Source: Acholoe squamosa
Taxonomy: Eukaryota; Annelida; Polychaeta; Phyllodocida; Polynoidae
DNA length: 64,000 nt
Assembly (NCBI GenBank): GCA_949317995.1
Contig: OX439048.1
Location: forward strand, 22,759,495 to 22,823,494
Reading direction: 5' to 3'
Below, one piece after another: positions 60,901 through 64,000 of this stretch (within the stretch, counting starts at the first letter, position 1; every line of letters starts with the position of its first letter). The translations under genes and the position numbers were made by a program. Under the pieces are notes generated by a model. That model did not search any database. It was not told where the DNA came from and saw only the letters and a list, made by a program, of their open reading frames with translations.

Positions 60901-63900
60901 AATAGGGAAAATTTGGCCCTAAAGTCAGCTTATAAAATTCCCCTGAACTCACCCCCTGGCTTATGACCGGGGCCAGCATATGGCCAGGGTTTTACGGTAT
61001 ATTTCTTCTGTTGCCCCTTTGTGCATAGATTATTCAGTAAGCATGTTCCCCTAAATCAATTTTGGGACATTCTGATTATTATTGCATCAATTCAATTGAC
61101 AATCCGTTCTTTTCAATTGAGTGGACTAACATGGAAAAGAAACAATTTTTCATGTAAGTTATCAGGTAATTGAGAAATTGTTAAAAGAAATGACATCTTG
61201 AATAAAAGTGCTTGTAATCAATTATCCTTCAGCTGCCTTGCATTATGAATCTTTCTGATACCGGTACTTAAAGGTGTACCCTGATTTTTAAAAAGATTGT
61301 CACTGAATTTGATTACAGATGGAAAGAGCTCCACCTTCTTCAAATATCATGTGAACTTCTATGGTCAAAGAGGGGGTAGGCAATGGATATCTGATGCATC
61401 GCTGATAGGATTCTGCAGTCCTAGTGAATTTTCTGAAATATGTAAGGCAAAAGCTGCAAGGACAAGCCTCAAAGCAATGAAACGAAAGTTCTCCACAGTG
61501 GTGCCACCAGGGACTAGGAATTGGTGGAACAGTGCTGTAGCAGCAGCCCAAAAGGACCTCGAGGCTAGACAGCAAGAAAGATTGAATGGTGCCAAGGTAA
61601 GATATTAGTGCTAACTGGATTAATGATAAGGTAAGGCTTAAAAGGTGCCCTGCAAGTTGAGATGTTGAAAGGATTACAGATGGATTAAGTCCCTGACACA
61701 AGTTACACTTGTACAAGAATTGTCTTTTTTTTTTAATTTCCCCCCCCCCAAAAAAAAAAAAAAAAGAAAAAAGATTTAGTGTGTTGTGAGTACTGGTACT
61801 CAACTTGCATGGCAACTGTTTTCACTTTTCGAAATAGTTCCAGTTTACTCTGTTCAAAAGTATCCTAAGCAGTAATGTCATATCAACACACTGCTAAAAG
61901 TAATTGAGGATAGTTATTCATACCAGTTGTTATTTACAATTCTAGTATAAGAAAGTACAATGTACAAATTAAGATTATAGAGATACTTTGCATAAGAAAC
62001 ACACCATCTTTGAAGTAATCTTCAGTTATGATAGCCTTCACATCTTACTTGCTGTATGCTGAGCTTGTTTGGTCATGAAGTCAGTGGCTTTAGACTTTAC
62101 AGGCTCTAGATCTAATGGAAATACCATGTCAAGACTGAAAAAAATAATTAAGTAACAACTAAGGGAGAGATGAACAGATGACTGAATCTGTGATGATGTG
62201 AACATCCTAGCTAATGAGCTGCTTTGAAATGCAATGCAATTGATGAGAGTGATTTTCTGTGGAAGAAATTCACCAGATAAGCAAGGTGTCAGCACTGCTA
62301 CACAGAAGCTGATGCAGTCACAGCTCAAAGTTGAGTCAAATACAGATTGTTGCTGCTAGCTAAGAACAAAGACACGAAATAGCTGCATAAAGTGACTTCC
62401 ATGAAACCACTTCCATAATGGCAATTATCAGATGCAATTATTTTGGAGAAAGATGGCAAGGCCTAGGTTTGGTAGTAGAAATCTTGGAATTGGTAGATAT
62501 GCTAAAACTGGTTCTCCTATATGAGAGTATAATGAGCTTAGATGCTGACATGAGGGTCCCATACTGGTAATACCTCTACTGCATCCACAGAGTAGTAAAA
62601 GTAGAATTTATGCACAAGATAATTAACAGCACATCGATTCTATCTGCCACTTACATGAACACTTTGAAAAAAAAGGAAAATGATATGAAGATTACATTGT
62701 CACCTCAGTGCAAGAAGATTGTAAATGCAGTTAGTTGCAACCTCCTTGCACTGAGGTGAGGATATGTACAAAGTCTGTTTGAATTAAGGGATGACTATAG
62801 GTAATCAATCTGATTTTTTTTAAGGTGCTGACCAGTTGGCCTAATGAGGTACATCAAATATCGGGACCTACTACCATGCCTGCTCTTTGTTCTCAAGAGT
62901 TCCATTGGGGAAATGAATCTGACCATACATCAATTCTTACTGCAAGAGGTCGATGGTCTTGCACTAAATGTAGCAAGACGTTTGCTCATCGGAGAAATAT
63001 GAATAAGCATACACTGACCCATATAGGGGAAAAACGCTACAAATGTCATGTGTGTTCCAAAGCTTTCATGCAAAAAACTAACCTTACTCAGCATAGTGCT
63101 GTACATTCAACCAAGCAGTTGTTTAGTTGTCAGAAATGTCCAAAAAGGTTCAAATTTAAAAGTAAGTATTATAAACATCAGCATATTCACTCTAATAAGG
63201 ATCCTCTCGTCTGTGACTCCTCCAATCCTGTTGTGAAAGGCCGCTTCAGCTGTTCCAAGTGCCCCAAAACGTATATGTCTAAGTATACCCTGATCCTGCA
63301 TCAGCGGCTTCATTCAGGCAAGAACCTCTACAAATGTGGCATATGTTCCAAAGCGTTTAACCAGAAAGTTCATCTGTCTGAGCATAGTGTTTCGCATTCG
63401 ACTGAACGCTTGTATGGTTGTAAAAAGTGTCCAAAGAGATTCAAACTTAGACGGTTTCTAATTTACCATCAGAGACAACACACCTCTCAGAAACCTACAC
63501 AAAAAGCTCCTCATAACAAAAAGCATCCTTTTGCCAATTCATCTGTTCCGATCCAAAGCAAGCCTCAGGCCACCAAACTCAGGTCCATCAGATTGACTTG
63601 TACGAAGTGCAGTAAGGCTTTTGCCTACAGGCAGTGTCTGGCCCGGCACCAGCTAATCCATACTGGTCAAAAGCCATACAAGTGTGGATGTGGTAAAGGC
63701 TTTTGTAGAAAAGATCACTTAGACAAACACAAGCGCCTTCAAGGAAAAGATTGCATAGGCAAACAGAAGCTTCCGACTACCGATGGGCAGTACACTTGTC
63801 TTAAATGTAGCAAGACTTTCAAATTTAAGCACAAAATGATTCTTCACCAGAGGATTCATACTGGCAAAAATCATTACAAGTGTGGTATTTGCTGGAAAGT

Positions 63901-64000
63901 GTTTTCCAGAGAAGATCACCTCACTAAACACAGTGCTGTTCATCTTAGGGAAGAACTCCTACCACACAGCTGTACTGAATGTGGTAAGAGATTCGAACTT
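48804..64000 (+). CDS. Tandem-PWWP, C2H2 zinc-finger protein, 3'-partial, 7 exons
   Basis: I do not recognise a named family. Exons 48804-48966, 56861-57778, 58029-58045, 59293-60028, 60626-60760, 61319-61596 and 62825->64000 join in frame (phases 1, 1, 0, 1, 1, 0) to give 1141 codons with no stop before the window end. Order: PWWP 1 (residues about 20-130), Pro/Glu/Thr-rich linker with a 42-residue duplication (about 240-325), LEPV repeats (396-545), one C2H2-like finger (547-568), PWWP 2 (about 623-735), and ten complete or degenerate C2H2 fingers plus an eleventh cut by the window edge (from about 795). PWWP domains in general read histone H3 methylated at Lys36 and touch DNA, and C2H2 arrays bind DNA, so a chromatin-bound nuclear factor is the likely role; this is inference. 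The ATG is chosen because an in-frame TGA lies at 48795-48797. Confidence 0.8.
49042..49995 (+). mobile_element. Non-LTR retrotransposon 3' end: RNase H domain and tail
   Basis: A 288-codon open frame (49042-49908) has an RNase H domain: YTDGS with the first Asp, AELHAL with Glu, SDSKSSL with Asp, and a final Asp in [13 protein letters not shown]. It ends in a Cys/His segment ([17 protein letters not shown]). This order is known from the ends of ORF2 in I/R1/Jockey-like LINEs. The frame is undamaged. The tail 49930-49995 ends in (CTAA)n. Endonuclease and reverse transcriptase are missing, so it is a 5'-truncated copy in intron 1 of the PWWP gene. Confidence 0.8.
50080..50354 (+). other. Unexplained open frame, possible alternative exon
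   Basis: A frame of about 90 codons ends at TAG 50352-50354 with protein-like composition ([36 protein letters not shown]). A CCTCTAG acceptor-like site at 50105-50111 would join exon 1 in frame (phase 1) and give a short alternative end. No family recognised. It could equally be a piece of a mobile element. Confidence 0.25.
50890..51400 (+). mobile_element. Possible solo LTR or promoter-like segment
   Basis: TTTATAAACAGG at 51184 resembles a TATA box and CAATAAAGCTGG at 51337 a poly(A) signal, 150 bp apart, as in an LTR. A TGAGTGACTCACTC palindrome repeats at 50933-50965. Terminal TG/CA and a target duplication could not be confirmed. Confidence 0.3.
51425..51780. repeat. Second locus of the GGCATGATGCATTGATGCA minisatellite
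   Basis: Degenerate units (TTTGGCATGATGTATTAATG, GGTTGGCATGGTGCATTGAT, GGGATGGCATGATGCAG) clearly belong to the family of 22590-24050 but are more diverged and more widely spaced. It lies in intron 1 of the PWWP gene. Confidence 0.65.
52854..52911 (+). mobile_element. 58-bp LINE/SINE tail insertion with 13-bp target duplication
   Basis: GAGGCACAAATAGCCATC to (CTAA)n repeats the tail of the LINE at 49930-49995. It is flanked by TCCAGACGTATGT (52841-52853) and TCCAGACATATGT (52912-52924). So it is a separate, extremely 5'-truncated retro-insertion or a SINE sharing that tail. Confidence 0.8.
53225..54180 (+). pseudogene. hAT-like transposase remnant with nested SINE
   Basis: The front (53225-53403) reads [20 protein letters not shown] and CRVEPSS, then [10 protein letters not shown], a BED/TTF-type zinc-finger-like start common in hAT-related transposon proteins. 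It is cut by a SINE (53404-53584). After it the frame resumes with stops: a Ser/Ala-rich part, [34 protein letters not shown], and [12 protein letters not shown], the latter in the place where related proteins have their Phe-Asp-Glu catalytic-region motif. At least three stops and a shift mean it is dead. hAT membership is from memory of similar proteins. Confidence 0.6.
53404..53584 (+). mobile_element. SINE-like insertion with 13-bp target duplication
   Basis: Flanked by TAGCCAATGCATC at 53391-53403 and 53585-53597. The body GGGCTTCCCTAGCCCACTT to CATTCCTCTGTT is the reverse complement of the elements at 34994 and 54990; the 3' part (GTGCTGTAAAACACAAATC) ends in (AATC)n and resembles the LINE tail GTGCCGTAAAACACTAAC. 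Confidence 0.85.
54380..54720. repeat. TCTCGAG/GGGAATTTC word-rich segment
   Basis: Words TCTCGAGAATTTCTC, TTCTCGGGAATTTCTTGGG and GACTTGGGATATTCCCAAG occur several times, forming local palindromes such as TTGGGATATTCCCAA twice. Nature unknown; probably part of an inverted-repeat element. Confidence 0.4.
54990..55170 (-). mobile_element. SINE-like element, AACGCCATTTCGACAGC family, copy 3
   Basis: It runs from GAGCTGAGCAATAGATG and TTTAACGCCATTTCGACAGC to GGGCTAGGGAAGCCCGAC, close to 34994-35195. The family's true 3' end on the minus strand is GGCGTTAAACATCTATT. Confidence 0.7.
55640..56430. repeat. Tandem repeat, 133-bp unit, six copies, with CGGCCATCTTGG
   Basis: The marker word CGGCCATCTTGG (with variants) starts at about 55687, 55821, 55953, 56087, 56219 and 56353, a steady spacing of 132-134 bp. 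The unit runs GGACACCTCAACTACC, TTGTTTTCCATGTG, GGTTTTCAGAAACACAGGG, TGGTCAATTTTGATCTT. It lies at the end of intron 1, some 430 bp before exon 2. The unit is coding in some frames only by chance. Confidence 0.85.
56861..57778 (+). CDS. Exon 2: second half of PWWP 1 and charged linker
   Basis: The acceptor TTCGTTTCAG and phase 1 restore [19 protein letters not shown], the second half of PWWP 1. A helical extension follows, with [20 protein letters not shown]. The linker then has the short repeat KTPNTEIE twice, and a 42-residue tandem duplication marked by [18 protein letters not shown] and [18 protein letters not shown]. The linker is rich in Glu, Pro, Thr and Lys and is probably disordered. 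The donor TTG|GTGAGT leaves phase 1. Confidence 0.8.
57779..59292 (+). other. Introns around micro-exon 3
   Basis: Apart from 58029-58045 nothing coding is seen. G runs lie at 58230-58240 and 58496-58511 and a C run at 58628-58636. Confidence 0.4.
58029..58045 (+). CDS. Predicted 17-nt micro-exon 3
   Basis: The sequence between CCGTAG and GTAAGT is GCACTACAGTGAACAAG. It takes the phase-1 G from exon 2 and ends in phase 0, exactly as exon 4 needs; joining exon 2 straight to exon 4 would break the frame. It adds GTTVNK. The donor is good, the acceptor weak in pyrimidines. Another bridging exon in the intron cannot be excluded. Confidence 0.5.
59293..60028 (+). CDS. Exon 4: LEPV repeats and isolated C2H2-like finger
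   Basis: This 245-codon exon (phase 0 in, 1 out) opens with a short acidic lead and then eleven LEPV units. A finger of pattern C-x2-C-x12-H-x4-H (CSVCIEGF ... HLGLLH, residues 547-568) follows without a gap. A second Cys cluster ([11 protein letters not shown]) near the end is too irregular to call a finger. The acceptor TTTATTTTGCAG and donor ATG|GTAAGT are good. Confidence 0.8.
59380..59829 (+). repeat. Coding minisatellite, 42/45-bp unit, about 11 copies
   Basis: The unit codes for [15 protein letters not shown] (45 bp) or the same without one His (42 bp). Copies differ by few bases, so the array is young or kept uniform. Since both unit lengths are multiples of three, all three forward frames stay open across most of it. 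The first and last units are the most diverged, as usual for tandem arrays. Confidence 0.9.
60626..60760 (+). CDS. Exon 5: first half of PWWP 2
   Basis: The exon has phase 1 at both ends. It codes for [20 protein letters not shown] with PWWP at residues 637-640, and closely mirrors exon 1 ([20 protein letters not shown]). It ends YFSKK before a GTAACT donor. The intron interrupts PWWP 2 at the same place and phase as in PWWP 1. Confidence 0.85.
60776..60999. mobile_element. Related inverted-repeat element, TACCATAAAACCCTGG ends
   Basis: Ends TACCATAAAACCCTGG and CCAGGGTTTTACGGTA. Internal words TCATAAGCCGC and GGCTTATGACCGGGG repeat in both directions. It sits in the short intron between exons 5 and 6 of the PWWP gene. 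Confidence 0.6.
61319..61596 (+). CDS. Exon 6: second half of PWWP 2
   Basis: This exon codes for [20 protein letters not shown], then [13 protein letters not shown] and the helical extension [20 protein letters not shown]. These parallel exon 2 ([48 protein letters not shown]). Phase 1 in, phase 0 out, with donor AAG|GTAAGA. So the duplicated unit is the PWWP domain plus its C-terminal helices. Confidence 0.85.
61597..62824 (+). other. Intron before the zinc-finger exon
   Basis: There is a C run plus A run at 61740-61765 and a short inverted pair, ACCTCAGTGCAAGAAG at 62702 against CTTGCACTGAGGT at 62745. Good borders (AAG|GTAAGA and TTTTTTTAAG). No other exon seen. Confidence 0.45.
62825..64000 (+). 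CDS. Exon 7: C2H2 zinc-finger array, open at window end
   Basis: The frame is open for 392 codons from acceptor TTTTTTTAAG. Fingers start at about residue 795 (62960): [63 protein letters not shown] (degenerate: one residue between the cysteines, second His replaced), [16 protein letters not shown], and CTECGKRF cut by the window edge. Most are C-x2-C-x12-H-x3-H, but only some linkers resemble TGEKP (IGEKRY, TGQKPY). Fingers 1-3 and 4-6 are a three-finger duplication, and fingers 9-11 look like a third copy. Confidence 0.9.
   Translation, partial: MLTSWPNEVHQISGPTTMPALCSQEFHWGNESDHTSILTARGRWSCTKCSKTFAHRRNMNKHTLTHIGEKRYKCHVCSKAFMQKTNLTQHSAVHSTKQLFSCQKCPKRFKFKSKYYKHQHIHSNKDPLVCDSSNPVVKGRFSCSKCPKTYMSKYTLILHQRLHSGKNLYKCGICSKAFNQKVHLSEHSVSHSTERLYGCKKCPKRFKLRRFLIYHQRQHTSQKPTQKAPHNKKHPFANSSVPIQSKPQATKLRSIRLTCTKCSKAFAYRQCLARHQLIHTGQKPYKCGCGKGFCRKDHLDKHKRLQGKDCIGKQKLPTTDGQYTCLKCSKTFKFKHKMILHQRIHTGKNHYKCGICWKVFSREDHLTKHSAVHLREELLPHSCTECGKRFEL

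Noticed and set aside
61300-61815. Minus-strand open frame of 171 codons
   Set aside because: It is antisense to PWWP exon 6 and runs into an A/C tract. The sense strand has domain and splice support.

Overview
The window is nuclear DNA from an animal, most likely a marine invertebrate. The genes are split into many short exons with GT...AG introns, the DNA is AT-rich, and the introns and the intergenic gap are full of non-LTR retrotransposon pieces, SINE-like elements, MITE-like inverted-repeat elements and satellites. The SINE-like tails recall those of spiralian (for example molluscan) genomes, but the phylum cannot be fixed from this sequence. No prokaryotic feature is present.

Two real genes are supported, both on the + strand. 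Positions 1-31049 hold 35 exons, about 1083 codons, of the dynein-2 intermediate chain WDR60/DYNC2I1. Its 5' end lies before the window. Splice phases agree through every junction. The N-terminal part is built from an array of phase-0 mini-exons coding for Arg/Lys/Glu/Asp repeats. Next come a Ser/Lys repeat exon, an acidic stretch, a conserved core, an exon with two LC8-binding-like motifs, and a C-terminal WD-repeat region. The frame stays open for 108 codons after the stop.

Positions 48804-64000 hold seven exons (1141 codons, running off the window) of a gene I cannot match to a named family. It has two PWWP domains, each split by a phase-1 intron at the same place, a coding minisatellite of about 11 LEPV repeats, one isolated C2H2-like finger, and at least ten C2H2 zinc fingers in the last exon. 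This architecture is the best candidate for something undescribed.

The gap from 31 to 48.8 kb has no convincing host gene. It holds a broken gag-like ORF, several MITEs, a SINE-like copy and a fold-back structure of about 2.2 kb with arms of about 965 bp. Large introns carry two satellites (a palindromic GATA-site array at 18.2-19.2 kb and a 38-bp minisatellite at 22.6-24.05 kb), a 5'-truncated LINE on the minus strand, an intact-looking RNase H end of another LINE, a broken hAT-like transposase with a SINE nested in it, and a 133-bp tandem array carrying CGGCCATCTT motifs.
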